NCBI GenBank assembly: GCA_049841275.1
Contig: JASGDN010000052.1
Location: 28,989 to 92,988, forward strand
From: JASGDN01 sp049841275
GTDB lineage: Bacteria; Chloroflexota; Chloroflexia; Thermomicrobiales; UBA6265
Length of the DNA stretch: 64,000 nt
Direction of reading: 5' to 3'
Part shown: one piece after another, positions 9,092 to 18,509 of the stretch
Layout: each line of letters begins with the position of its first letter
How positions within the stretch are numbered: the first letter of the stretch is position 1
Made by a program: the position numbers and the translations under genes
Notes under the pieces: generated by a model
Told to the model about the DNA's origin: nothing
Seen by the model: only the letters and a program-made list of their open reading frames with translations
Database searches by the model: none

Positions 9092-12000
9092 CTACTTCAC
9101 GCGGTATCGTTCATCCCAGAACTCGACACTTCCTCTCTGGACGAGCGTCCCCAGCTCTGCCAAAATCCGCGCCCGAATGCCTTCTCCGCTTCGGCGATAG
9201 CCGAGAAGACGACTGACCGCGACAACGAGTTCATCGTCTGACAATGATCGAGCGTCATCCAGAACAAGCGTGATGGCCAACTGAAGCTCACGAGATGGCA
9301 CCAATTCGATCGAACGGGTTTTTCCGGATGCGTCCTCACCACGGGGACGCACGAGATCACGCCCCGGAAGACTAACATCCTCACCGTCAATTTCTATCTC
9401 CCCATTACTCCGCATCGTCTCGAGAACGCCACTAATCCGATTCTGAATCCGGTGCCCGGTTCGCTTGTTGCCCCACACCGAGGACACCCGTTGATTAAGG
9501 AGTGTCCTATGTATGGGCGCCTCGACATCAAGGCACGCAAGAGCAACCTGCCGGATGAGGCTGTACGACGCATTCAGGATATCGCCGCCTACCTTGTCCA
9601 CGGTGGCAATAACGTAGCGCTCTGCAGTCAACTCCTCGGCCGCCACCGCTGTATGGCGGGGAGATGGCGAAAGAGATTCCTGCTCGAGCAACATGGATGA
9701 CAGATCTACATCCAGCTCAGGCGGCGATTGTTTCAGAGTCGACCACGCGACATCTTCCCCATCGACATCGTCCGCCCGGCCACGCCGAACATCATCCATC
9801 CGAATGTCTTCAATTCTCTCTACCAGCTTATCGAGGACCGCCGATGCGTCGTGGAACCAATCGGTTGACCACACGCGAAGCAATCGCCAACCATATCCTT
9901 CAAGAACCTCCTGCCGCAGCCGATCCCGGTCTCGGGCAGAGCGAGAAGAGTGATATGCAGCACCATCGCACTCTATTCCAACGATATATCTCTCGGAGTT
10001 GTCAGGATCTACGACCCCGAGATCGATGCGATACCCTGATGCCCCGATCTGGGATCGGACTTCATACCCGCGACTAATCAAGCCATCGCATACTTCTTCC
10101 TCGAATGCGGAATCAAAGAATCCTCCATCTCCCTCTACCGTTCCGCGTGTCGTACCACTACGCCCTTCCTCCGCATACTCCAGATATTGTTTGAGCAATC
10201 GCATGCCACTCTCGGGACCGCCTAAGCGGCTATCGTCCAAGTCCGATGCTCTCACTGACGAAACAACAATAGTCTTGAGTCTGGCTCGAGTGACCAGGAC
10301 GTTCAGCCGTCGACGCCCAACAGCCTGATTCATGGGACCGAATCGATAGTTGATCCTTCCGGACTCGTCTCGCCCATATCCGATACTGATGATCACCACA
10401 TCCCGCTCATCTCCCTGCACCTTCTCCAATGCCTTGATAGCAAACGGCTCGGGTGAGAGTTCAGATACGGCAATCCACTCCGACAGGGCCTCATCTTCTC
10501 GCAATCGTTGCTGCAACTCGCGCTCAATAGCATCCGCCTGAGACTCTCCTAACGCAACAACAATCAGTGACTGGGCGGAAAATGCTCGAGCATGCATGGC
10601 CACCAGATCCACAACACGACGGGCTTCAATCTCATTCGCTCTCGTCGTAGAACGTCCGCCGACATAGGATCGGCCGCGCGAAGTCGCCACATACGCACCA
10701 TTGGGCACGTATTCCATCTTGACCCCGAGCCCTGCGTTACTCGCCGCATCGGGCGTTGGAAATGTTACAAGCCGATTCTGGTATATATGATGATTGGAGA
10801 ATGCGATCAAATCCTCGTGGCGACTTCGATAGTGCCATTGCAGCGAACGGCTCTTCATCCCCCTCGCATCCAATGCATCAAGAATACTCTCCATGTCAGT
10901 GGCGGAGAAGTCCTCGGCATCCGAATCGTCTATATCTTCCGCAACTCGGTCAAAGAAGCTCGTTGGAGGTAGTTGGTGCTTGTCACCAGCAACCACGACC
11001 TGAGCAGCACGCATGATAGCTCCAAGTGCATCATGGGGCCTCACCTGCGATGCTTCATCAAAAATCACGACATCAAACCCAATTGCCCCTGCCGGAAGGT
11101 ACTGAGCGATCGAAAGAGGACTCATCATCATGACGGGCTTAAGATCGAGGAGCAGATTCGGCATCTGAGCAAACAGACTGCGGAGGCTGAGCTTCCGCCG
11201 CTTCTTGTTCGCTTCACGCCGTAATACAGCGGGCTCTCCGGCCGCAGCGTGCCGCACGACTTCCCGGTGCCCCAATTCTTGAAAACGCTCCCGCATACGT
11301 ACGGGGGTTGACTGAATCAGTACACGATCCAGGGTCCGGAACTGCCCAATTCGCGTTTCTTGCGTCCTCCCATCAAAGGCGCGCAACACCGGGTCCCGAA
11401 GAATCAAATCCTCGACCCAGCGACCCAATAGCTCCTTCCGCACGGTGACATACCACTCCTCCGGAGCCACGTCACTCACCAGCAGTGAATCGATAATCTC
11501 AGTGAGCCCTGCATGCTTGATGTCCTCTCGAATGCCAATGAACCTCAACCATGAAGCAAGCTGCGACTCGTTGAACAGCAACGTTTCAGTTCGCGCTACA
11601 GCCTGAGAGAACGTGAGATCGGACCAGCTGCAACCAGGTGTATCTTCGTCAGCACTGATTCGATCATCAAGCGCCTTGGCGAGATCACCGACCTGCGTGA
11701 GAACCGCTTCCAGCAGTGCGGCAAGTGAATTGACGTCTGGTGACTTTTGAGCCGAGGTCACACGATCAATGAACGCCCGTGGGGGACGGGCCGTGGGGAA
11801 CAACTCCACCAGCGGGCCTATCTGTTCGATAGCAGCATAGCTTTGTTGCAGCGATTCGGTTTCCAGATCCCTTAGCGCCTCAAGCCCCTGACCGATCTCG
11901 GCCACGAGCTGATCGGAGTGAGCCAGAAGTGTATGGCGATCTCGCTTGTACTCCACTGTCAGTTCAAGAATCTGTCTCTCCTCCAACGCCGATAATGCAG

Positions 12001-13954
12001 TCGATGTCTTCTGCAGCGCCTTTAGGTGGCCGCGGTGGGCACGATAGGACCCCGAAAACAGCCTCACCACAGCATTCTGGTTGTAGGACAGCAAGATAGA
12101 TTCGTGGTCCAACTCAAGGAACTCGCTTCGATAGCTCGACTGGATACTGCTGAGAGATCGCTTGAGTTCATCCAACTTCGACACGATATTCGCGATCAAG
12201 TCAAGAGCGCTCCTCCGTCGCTCTTCCTCGAACCAAGAAGGTCGCAACTCCCGATCTGGAACAGCCAGCGCCACGCGAACAAGGTGCTCTACTTCGGCAC
12301 TCGTGTCCGGACTCGGCAATCCCAACAGAGAAGAGAGCTGCGCACTCTTCTCTATGATGCCCCGAAAGAGTTCATCGGCCGAACGCACAAGACGCAGAAC
12401 GGCTCGCGGATCCACAGTCTGCTCGACACCCGCCGCGAGAGATCGCCAAGGATTCGCGCCGCTGTTCTTCAGCAGTTCATAGTGCACCAGAAACGACTCC
12501 ATGCGGAGTTTCCATCTGTCAAGATCATTGACCTCAAGCCCCTCCCATGCGGGGCCGCAATAGGTCGCCGGGACAGCAACATGCGTCAGCTTTGCGAGTT
12601 CTCCGTACGCCCAGAAGACCGACTTTCCGAATGGATCGCGTGATGTGTGCAATACCTCAGGATAGGCATTCAACTCTTCCCTGATCAAGGGCAGTTCAGA
12701 GATAGGCATGTCCGCACCGCCGCTATCTGCTATTCCCCATCCTTCCTGAGAAATCTGATACAGCTCGGCGATCACCTGATCTTTTGGCTCCTTGGTACTG
12801 TGAAGAGGCAGCACCAAGGAGCCAAGACCAGCCCCAACCAGACGACGATAAACAACTTCAAGCGCCGCCGACTTTTCGCTCACAAAGAGAACTGTCTTTC
12901 CTCGCGCCACACACTCCGCAATCATATTGGCAATAGTCTGACTCTTTCCAGTCCCAGGAGGTCCCTGCACGATGAGATTCTCACCCGCCGAAACGTCGCA
13001 AACCGCCGCCATTTGGCTACTGTCTGCATCAAGAATGGAGAATGTGACCCCAGGGCCCGTAAACGCATCGATTTCGCGCGCATCCGGCTCACCGCGATCA
13101 GAAATCTCCAAACCCTTCAGGCCAAGTAGGACACGCACGAGTTCATGACCACTCGCCAGTTCGATATTATCAACGAGGTCTCTATACATCCTCAGCTTGT
13201 GAAACTGAAACACTCCCACATGGCACTCTTCGGACACACTCCATGTTGGCTTCCCGGCTACCGATCGACGGACTTTCTCGACAACCTCACGGAAGTCAAT
13301 CTGTTCATTTCTCGGGACATCCGCGAACGGATCGATATGAAAATCCGTCTGCAACCTCTCCGAAAGCGTGAGATTCAGTTCGGCAGGCTCCCCAGTACCC
13401 ATCAATAGAACAGTATTATTCTTCTTGTTTTCCTCGATGGTGACGGGTACCAGAATCAGCGGAGACCCACGAAACGGGCGTGACGATGCACCTCCGGCTT
13501 CTTGCCAGTCGAGCACGCCGAACGCAGCATAGAGCGTGTTCACCCCTTGCTCTTGCAGCGAAACACGAGACGCCTTCAGCAATCGAGTAATCATCCGTTG
13601 TGCGCTGGAAAGACGCAACGACGTTTCAATATCATTCGACCCAAGCACAAAATGTTCTTCTGGCTGAGATCCTTCACCGAGACGGATTCGCCCTTGTTGG
13701 TCACCCTCGGGCAATTCCCCCAACTCGCCATCGTCGTCGCTAGAAACGCTGATGTCATCGCGACGGCTGCGAACCTTCAGCGGCTGCTCATCAAGCAACC
13801 GTGCATAAATCGTCGCAGCATCCGGATCTGCAAGCTGCAACGTCGTGTGTCGTCCTGATGGAGAGCGAAGGTTGATGAGGCGATTCCGCGCGCTCGTTTC
13901 AAGAAGCTGGCGACTCCACTCGGCAAGTCGCATGCCCACTTCATTCTCCATCAC
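9092..13954 (-). CDS. SF1 DNA/RNA helicase fused to a Vsr/MTES_1575-type nuclease (DUF4011...DUF3320 architecture)
   Basis: 1620 residues. The N-terminal part resembles DUF4011 helicases (AEWSRQLLETSARNRLINLR). The helicase core has Walker A GPPGTGKS at 331-338, Walker B IFDEASQ around 965-970, QLPPTSF near 995, the YRSRHEDLI motif near 1043, QGDERDVVIIS at 1180-1190 and the arginine-finger segment GRRRLNVLVTRAR near 1213. Roughly 500-900 is a helical insertion. Residues about 1280-1370 form a PD-(D/E)xK-like fold of the Vsr/MTES_1575 type (RIDLGVV, GIECDG, YHSSRSARDRDR, VWSTDW), followed by a DUF3320-like C-terminus. Such giant helicase-nucleases are typical of antiphage or genome-surveillance functions. 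The gene stands alone, and its base composition is clearly less GC-rich than its neighbours, pointing to transfer. ATG 13954 is followed by a second ATG. Confidence 0.92.
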   Translation of the reverse strand: MMENEVGMRLAEWSRQLLETSARNRLINLRSPSGRHTTLQLADPDAATIYARLLDEQPLKVRSRRDDISVSSDDDGELGELPEGDQQGRIRLGEGSQPEEHFVLGSNDIETSLRLSSAQRMITRLLKASRVSLQEQGVNTLYAAFGVLDWQEAGGASSRPFRGSPLILVPVTIEENKKNNTVLLMGTGEPAELNLTLSERLQTDFHIDPFADVPRNEQIDFREVVEKVRRSVAGKPTWSVSEECHVGVFQFHKLRMYRDLVDNIELASGHELVRVLLGLKGLEISDRGEPDAREIDAFTGPGVTFSILDADSSQMAAVCDVSAGENLIVQGPPGTGKSQTIANMIAECVARGKTVLFVSEKSAALEVVYRRLVGAGLGSLVLPLHSTKEPKDQVIAELYQISQEGWGIADSGGADMPISELPLIREELNAYPEVLHTSRDPFGKSVFWAYGELAKLTHVAVPATYCGPAWEGLEVNDLDRWKLRMESFLVHYELLKNSGANPWRSLAAGVEQTVDPRAVLRLVRSADELFRGIIEKSAQLSSLLGLPSPDTSAEVEHLVRVALAVPDRELRPSWFEEERRRSALDLIANIVSKLDELKRSLSSIQSSYRSEFLELDHESILLSYNQNAVVRLFSGSYRAHRGHLKALQKTSTALSALEERQILELTVEYKRDRHTLLAHSDQLVAEIGQGLEALRDLETESLQQSYAAIEQIGPLVELFPTARPPRAFIDRVTSAQKSPDVNSLAALLEAVLTQVGDLAKALDDRISADEDTPGCSWSDLTFSQAVARTETLLFNESQLASWLRFIGIREDIKHAGLTEIIDSLLVSDVAPEEWYVTVRKELLGRWVEDLILRDPVLRAFDGRTQETRIGQFRTLDRVLIQSTPVRMRERFQELGHREVVRHAAAGEPAVLRREANKKRRKLSLRSLFAQMPNLLLDLKPVMMMSPLSIAQYLPAGAIGFDVVIFDEASQVRPHDALGAIMRAAQVVVAGDKHQLPPTSFFDRVAEDIDDSDAEDFSATDMESILDALDARGMKSRSLQWHYRSRHEDLIAFSNHHIYQNRLVTFPTPDAASNAGLGVKMEYVPNGAYVATSRGRSYVGGRSTTRANEIEARRVVDLVAMHARAFSAQSLIVVALGESQADAIERELQQRLREDEALSEWIAVSELSPEPFAIKALEKVQGDERDVVIISIGYGRDESGRINYRFGPMNQAVGRRRLNVLVTRARLKTIVVSSVRASDLDDSRLGGPESGMRLLKQYLEYAEEGRSGTTRGTVEGDGGFFDSAFEEEVCDGLISRGYEVRSQIGASGYRIDLGVVDPDNSERYIVGIECDGAAYHSSRSARDRDRLRQEVLEGYGWRLLRVWSTDWFHDASAVLDKLVERIEDIRMDDVRRGRADDVDGEDVAWSTLKQSPPELDVDLSSMLLEQESLSPSPRHTAVAAEELTAERYVIATVDKVGGDILNASYSLIRQVALACLDVEAPIHRTLLNQRVSSVWGNKRTGHRIQNRISGVLETMRSNGEIEIDGEDVSLPGRDLVRPRGEDASGKTRSIELVPSRELQLAITLVLDDARSLSDDELVVAVSRLLGYRRSGEGIRARILAELGTLVQRGSVEFWDERYRVK

Positions 13955-14313
13955 AAGCGCCGTTCCCCATGAATGCGGTTTTCCAAGAGATCAATGATTC
14001 CTTACCAATAGTAGCAGCGATAGTCTTCTCCATTCCATCTTGACTCATCCGCACCCCAGGACGCTACCTTCCTCTCCCGATCGTCGGAAGGCACTCGAGT
14101 CTCCAAGTCAAGAACGTTCCTAATGAGTGCCGCGCACAGACTTATGTCCAGACGACGCCGCGAGAGACTACAGCATGCAGCTTCAGGAACCCGCACGAAG
14201 CCTTTCAAAGCCCGTCCATCGCGCACACCCTCCCCATCCGGCGCGTGGCAATCGGGCAGGGACTCGCTACGATGGAACCCATCATCCACGCCACACGCCC
14301 GAGGAGGCATCTC
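13955..14313. other. Non-coding, low-GC shoulder of the helicase block
   Basis: No supported gene. The first 150 or so bases share the lower GC of the helicase gene and the composition then returns to the chromosomal level, so the right edge of the transferred segment probably lies near 14100. I found no clear flanking direct repeat. Confidence 0.4.
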
Positions 14314-14715
14314 GTGTCCACGGAATCCCCCACGCCCGAACACATCCGCCAGGCCCTCGCGACCGACCGCGTCATCGACATCACCACCATCGGCCGCAAG
14401 TCCGGGACGCCGCACCGCATCGAAACCTGGTTCTACCGCGCCGATGGCAGGCTCTTCCTCGCCGGCAGTCCTGGCAAACGCGACTGGTACGCCAACCTGG
14501 TCAAGAATCCGGAGTTCCTCTTCCACCTCAAGCGCAGCGTCGAGGCCGATCTTCCCGCCCGCGCAACTCCAATCACCGATCCGGACGCACGCCGCACGAT
14601 CTTCACAGAGATCCTCGCCGATGTCGGGCGGCCACAAACGGACCTCGATGCCTGGCTGGCCGGCAGTCCCCTGATGGAAGTCACCATCGAGGAATACGCC
14701 GCCTCCCCCACGTAG
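14314..14715 (+). CDS. Deazaflavin (F420)-dependent nitroreductase-family protein
   Basis: 133 residues from GTG 14314, chosen because GAGGAGG lies at 14301-14307; ATG 14272 is in frame but has no ribosome site. The sequence VIDITTIGRKSGTPHRIETWFYRADGRLFLAGSPGKRDWYANL is diagnostic of the DDN/F420H2 split-barrel family, which binds F420 or flavin through the TIGRKSG-like strand and the RDWYANL segment. In actinobacteria such proteins reduce quinones or nitro compounds; here only the family assignment is safe. It stands as a single gene between the helicase block and an S41-like peptidase. Confidence 0.87.
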   Translation: MSTESPTPEHIRQALATDRVIDITTIGRKSGTPHRIETWFYRADGRLFLAGSPGKRDWYANLVKNPEFLFHLKRSVEADLPARATPITDPDARRTIFTEILADVGRPQTDLDAWLAGSPLMEVTIEEYAASPT

Positions 14716-14822
14716 ACTCCGGACTCATCACGCCTTGGCGGCAAGGGCCTGCCCGACAGGCTCTTGCCGGAGCGTGGCCTGGCAACGACTTCTCCTTCCG
14801 CCGATTCGTGCGACACTGAAGC

Positions 14823-16478
14823 ATGAACAGCGAACAAACCACTCCATTCCCGACACTCCTGGCCCAAGCCGAACTCGCCACCACGAATCAGGATTGGCCC
14901 CAGGCCACACGGCGATGGCAGGCCGTTGTCGAGGCGAATCCGGTCAACGGCGCTTTCTGGGCAAAACTCGCCGAAGCTCGTCGCAAGACGGGGGACGAGC
15001 GCGGCACGATCGAGGCCGAGACGGAGGTGTTCCGCCTCGGAAACGGCTACTACAATTCGCACGTCGCCTATCGCATCGCCACCGCTCACGCCCGCCTTGG
15101 TGAACTCGACACCGCCCTCGCCTGGCTCGAATGCGCCATCGACGGCGGCTTTCAGCATCTCACCACCATGCGCGACGATGACGACCTCAAGCCCCTGCGA
15201 GAGACACCGCGATTCCGGGAGCTGACCGGTTCGATCGACCGCGATCAGTTCAGCCGCGATGAAGGCTGGCGATTCGACATCCGCTTCGCCGCCCGCGAAA
15301 TCCGGCGCCGGGCGTTTGCACCGTTCGGCGTCATCTCCGAAGAGGACTTCGATGCCCGGGTCGCGGCCATCGAATCGGCCGTTCCGACCCTCACCGATCA
15401 TCAGGTGATCGTCGAATTGCTCAAGCTCATACGGATGCTCAACGATGGCCATGCCCGGGTGCGGCCGGCCGAGGACCGAAGCGACCTCCGCGTCGTCGCC
15501 CCGTTCGAGTGCTTTCTCTTCGAGGATGGCCTGTTCATCACCGCCACCAGCCAGGAGCACCGCGATCTTCTCGGCGCCGAAATCCAGGCGATCGGCGGTC
15601 ATGCCATCCCGGATGTGCTGGCGACATTCGAGCCACTCGTGGTGCGAGACAACGAGAACGGCCAGTGGATGAAGGCCTGCGTCGTCGATCACCTCCGCGA
15701 GGGCTCCTTGCTCCACGCCCTCGGCCTGACTCCCGATCCGGCTGCCATCCCGCTCAGGGTGAACGGGCTGGACGGGAACGAGCGTGATGTCTCCGTGCCC
15801 ACCAGCGCAGAGGACCTGACGCCAGACGCATGGATTCACCTCGAAGACACGCTGGCGGCGCCCTCCCCGCTCTTCCTTCGCCACCGCGATATGCCCTTCT
15901 GGTTCACGCACATCCCGGACGAGGGCACCGTCTACGTCCAGTTCAACGCGGTGCGCAACATGCCGGGCGAGACGATGGGCGCATTCGGGGAGCGCGTCGC
16001 CGCGTTCGCCAAACAATCCGGGAGCACCCGGTTCGTGCTCGACATGCGCTGGAATGGCGGCGGTAACACACTGGAAGAGTGGGCGATGCTCCAACAGTTC
16101 GTCGCCAGCCCGCACATCAACCGCGAAGGCGCATTCTTCGTCATCATCGGACGCAACACCTTCTCCGCGGCCCAGAACGGGGCAAACTTCCTCAGCGTGC
16201 ATTCGCAGGCAATCCTCGTTGGCGAACCGACCGGTTCCAGCCCATGCTTCATCGGGGAGACGAGTCATTTCGAGCTGCCCTGGAGCCGAACGGTCATGAA
16301 CGTCTCCGATCTCCACTGGATCGGCACCTGGCCGGGTGACGAGCGCATCTGGCTGCCGCCCACGCTCTACGCACCACCCACCTTTGCCGCACGCCGCGAG
16401 AACCGGGACCCGGCCATGGAAGCGATCCTCACCTGGAACGAGCACTTCCCGGTCAGAGGCCCGTGGTACCGGCTCTGA
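14823..16478 (+). CDS. S41-family (tail-specific protease-like) protein with N-terminal TPR
   Basis: 551 residues. Residues 1-120 form TPR-like helices (WPQATRRWQAVVEANPVNGAFW; AHARLGELDTALAWLECAI). The C-terminal region has the S41 core: RFVLDMRWNGGGN near 402-415 and FSAAQNG with the candidate nucleophile Ser448. The lysine expected about 24 residues later in CtpA-type enzymes is absent: that region reads ILVGEPTGSSP, as in tricorn/IRBP-like branches, so it may be a non-classical or inactive hydrolase. No signal peptide is visible, hence probably cytoplasmic. No Shine-Dalgarno precedes ATG 14823, so it may be leaderless. A 21-bp-stem terminator with A and T tails follows. Confidence 0.82.
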   Translation: MNSEQTTPFPTLLAQAELATTNQDWPQATRRWQAVVEANPVNGAFWAKLAEARRKTGDERGTIEAETEVFRLGNGYYNSHVAYRIATAHARLGELDTALAWLECAIDGGFQHLTTMRDDDDLKPLRETPRFRELTGSIDRDQFSRDEGWRFDIRFAAREIRRRAFAPFGVISEEDFDARVAAIESAVPTLTDHQVIVELLKLIRMLNDGHARVRPAEDRSDLRVVAPFECFLFEDGLFITATSQEHRDLLGAEIQAIGGHAIPDVLATFEPLVVRDNENGQWMKACVVDHLREGSLLHALGLTPDPAAIPLRVNGLDGNERDVSVPTSAEDLTPDAWIHLEDTLAAPSPLFLRHRDMPFWFTHIPDEGTVYVQFNAVRNMPGETMGAFGERVAAFAKQSGSTRFVLDMRWNGGGNTLEEWAMLQQFVASPHINREGAFFVIIGRNTFSAAQNGANFLSVHSQAILVGEPTGSSPCFIGETSHFELPWSRTVMNVSDLHWIGTWPGDERIWLPPTLYAPPTFAARRENRDPAMEAILTWNEHFPVRGPWYRL

Positions 16479-16494
16479 GGAACGGGCAGCGAGA

Positions 16495-16549
16495 AGCGAA
16501 AAAAGAGGAGTGAGGGCCTCAGGGCAATCCTCACTCCTCTTTTTTCGCT
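16495..16549. terminator. Bidirectional rho-independent terminator
   Basis: A 21-bp stem, left arm 16495-16515 (AAAAAAGAGGAGTGAGG core) and right arm 16529-16549 ending in a T6 tract, between the convergent peptidase and ABC permease genes. It is one of the few hairpins here with proper A/T tails. Confidence 0.9.
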
Positions 16550-16554
16550 CTTCG

Positions 16555-17406
16555 TCAGGCAACATCTCGCCGGTGCATCAGCCAGAGGGAGATGCCGCAG
16601 CACCCCACCAGCCAGGCCAACAAGACGATGGCGGCCTGCGCTACGCTCACGTATGGACCGTTGAAGAGCCCCGGACCACCGGCGGTGCCACCGCCGAAGC
16701 CTTGGGTCAGGGAATAGCCATTCGCCCGGATCAACCCTTCGACAATCGGCTTCAGCCACGAAATCGTGTTGGCGAATCCACTCAGCGTCCCCTCGATCAT
16801 CAGCGCATAGAGGATACCCAGGCCGATCGCGAGGCCGGTTCCGCGCGTCACCACGGCCAGCAGCACCCCGAGCGACGCCCAGGTCATCAGGATCAACCAT
16901 CCGGCGGCGGTTGCTTCCACGAAGGCACTGGCCGCCGGCCAGGTGATCGCCACACCCTCGACCTGCGCGATGACGACACTGGCGATGCCGTTCACGACGT
17001 AGGCGAGCAGGATCGCCGGCAGGATCAGCACGGCCAGCGCACCGAGCTTCGCCAGCATGATCCGCATGCGTCCCGGACGCTGGGTGAAGAGCGTCTTCCA
17101 CATGTTCCAGCCGAACTCGTTGCCAAACGTCATCACGGCCAGGATCAGCACGAGCGCGCCGCCGAAGAACGCGAATCCACTGGAGGTTGTTGCGACGACG
17201 GAAGGTGGCAGCATGCTGGAGAGATCGGAGGCGATCCGCCCCTCGGCCCCCACCGGACGGTTCCCACGGTAGCTGATGTATTCGAGGATGTAGCTGAAGA
17301 ACAGCCCCAGAATGAGCCAGAGCCCGACGATGATCCAGGTGCTTGCGCGGCGAACGAGCAGCGAGAGTTCCGTCACGATGTCGCGGATACGAACGATGTC
17401 AGACAT
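16555..17406 (-). CDS. ABC-2 type transporter permease
   Basis: 283 residues from ATG 17406. About six hydrophobic helices are visible, for example STWIIVGLWLILGLFFSYIL near the N-terminus, GFAFFGGALVLILAVMTFG, and AAIVLLAWLVGCCGISLWLM at the end. FGNEFGWNMWKTLFTQRPGR between helices is typical of ABC-2 permeases. The start overlaps the last codons of the ATPase gene (17399-18463), so the two form an exporter: the ATPase energises export of a lipid, peptide or drug. The substrate is not inferable. Confidence 0.9.
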   Translation of the reverse strand: MSDIVRIRDIVTELSLLVRRASTWIIVGLWLILGLFFSYILEYISYRGNRPVGAEGRIASDLSSMLPPSVVATTSSGFAFFGGALVLILAVMTFGNEFGWNMWKTLFTQRPGRMRIMLAKLGALAVLILPAILLAYVVNGIASVVIAQVEGVAITWPAASAFVEATAAGWLILMTWASLGVLLAVVTRGTGLAIGLGILYALMIEGTLSGFANTISWLKPIVEGLIRANGYSLTQGFGGGTAGGPGLFNGPYVSVAQAAIVLLAWLVGCCGISLWLMHRRDVA

Positions 17407-18463
17407 GGGAAGCCTCCTCCAGGCCGAACGGCGTGGTACCTGTGAGGGCGAAAAAGACCGATTCAAGCGAGGCACGTTCCGGCCGGAGCTCATGAACAGC
17501 CACGCCATGCGTGACGAGCCGCGTGTTGATGGCGGCTGCATCGAGCAGCGCCGGGCGCGATGCCCCGACGGTTGGGGATTCGACCCGAAGCACCCCCGGC
17601 TCGCCGCCCGTCACGCGAAGATCAGGAGTAGCAGCGAGCAGGTCGCGCGCGATCTCCACCCGATCCGGATCGACCCGGATGACCAGGTGATCGTCACCGC
17701 GCAGGTCGTCGACGGTTCCTTCCGCGACCAGGCGACCGCGTGCGACGATGCCGACACGGTCGCTGATCTGCTCGATCTCGTGCATCAGGTGGCTGGAAAG
17801 CAGCACCGTGCGGTCGCCCTGCCCAAGCTCGCGGATGAGCGCGCGCATCTCGGCCATGCCTGCCGGATCGAGTCCGTTCGTCGGCTCGTCGAGGATGAGC
17901 AGGGCAGGGTCCTTCAGGAGCGCGGCGGCAACACCCAACCGCTGCTTCATGCCCAGCGAGTAGGACTTGAAGGGGTCACCCGCCCGGTTGAGCAGATCGA
18001 CCTGCTCCAGGACGTTGCCGATGCGGGATGCCGGCACCTCGGCGTACCGCGCGAGAACCCTCAGGTTGTCCTCTCCGGAGAGGAACGGATAGAAGGCGGG
18101 CGTCTCGATCATCGCGCCGATCCGGGCCAGGCTCTCCGGCGTACCGGGAGCTGCCCCCAGCACGCTCGCCTCTCCGCTCGTGGGGCGGATAAGGCCAACC
18201 AGCATCCGCAAGGTCGTCGTCTTCCCCGCCCCGTTCGGACCGAGAAAGCCATAGACTTCGCCACTACGCACGGTGAGATCGAGGGCATCGACGGCGATCT
18301 GGTCGCCATAGCGCTTCGTCAGCGCGCGAGTCTGCACGACATCCGCGCCGCCGGCCTGGAACGCGAGATGCGTCGCAGCCCTGCCGCCTTCCGTCGACGA
18401 GCCGGACCGCCGAGAGGTTCCCGGCAGCGATACCGATGGTGTCAGTCGTTCCGTCACGTTCAT
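17399..18463 (-). CDS. ABC transporter ATP-binding protein (ABC-2 exporter type)
   Basis: 354 residues from ATG 18463, with AGGAAGGA upstream. Walker A is GPNGAGKTT, the signature YSLGMKQRLG, and Walker B ALLILDEPTNGLDPAGM, followed by the H-loop SSHLMHEIE. The C-terminal 90 residues form the extra domain of drug/bacteriocin exporters of the BcrA/CcmA type. About 45 residues before the ATPase core are Ser/Gly-rich. It forms an operon with the permease whose start it overlaps; an LLM oxidoreductase gene lies 46 bases upstream in the same direction. Confidence 0.94.
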   Translation of the reverse strand: MNVTERLTPSVSLPGTSRRSGSSTEGGRAATHLAFQAGGADVVQTRALTKRYGDQIAVDALDLTVRSGEVYGFLGPNGAGKTTTLRMLVGLIRPTSGEASVLGAAPGTPESLARIGAMIETPAFYPFLSGEDNLRVLARYAEVPASRIGNVLEQVDLLNRAGDPFKSYSLGMKQRLGVAAALLKDPALLILDEPTNGLDPAGMAEMRALIRELGQGDRTVLLSSHLMHEIEQISDRVGIVARGRLVAEGTVDDLRGDDHLVIRVDPDRVEIARDLLAATPDLRVTGGEPGVLRVESPTVGASRPALLDAAAINTRLVTHGVAVHELRPERASLESVFFALTGTTPFGLEEASHV

Positions 18464-18509
18464 GACAGATCCTTCCTGGGTAAGGTGATGGTGGATGAGA
18501 CGAACCAGA

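Noticed and set aside
14433..16565. 710-codon minus-strand frame
   Set aside because: Opposite the nitroreductase and S41-like genes and without recognisable domains.
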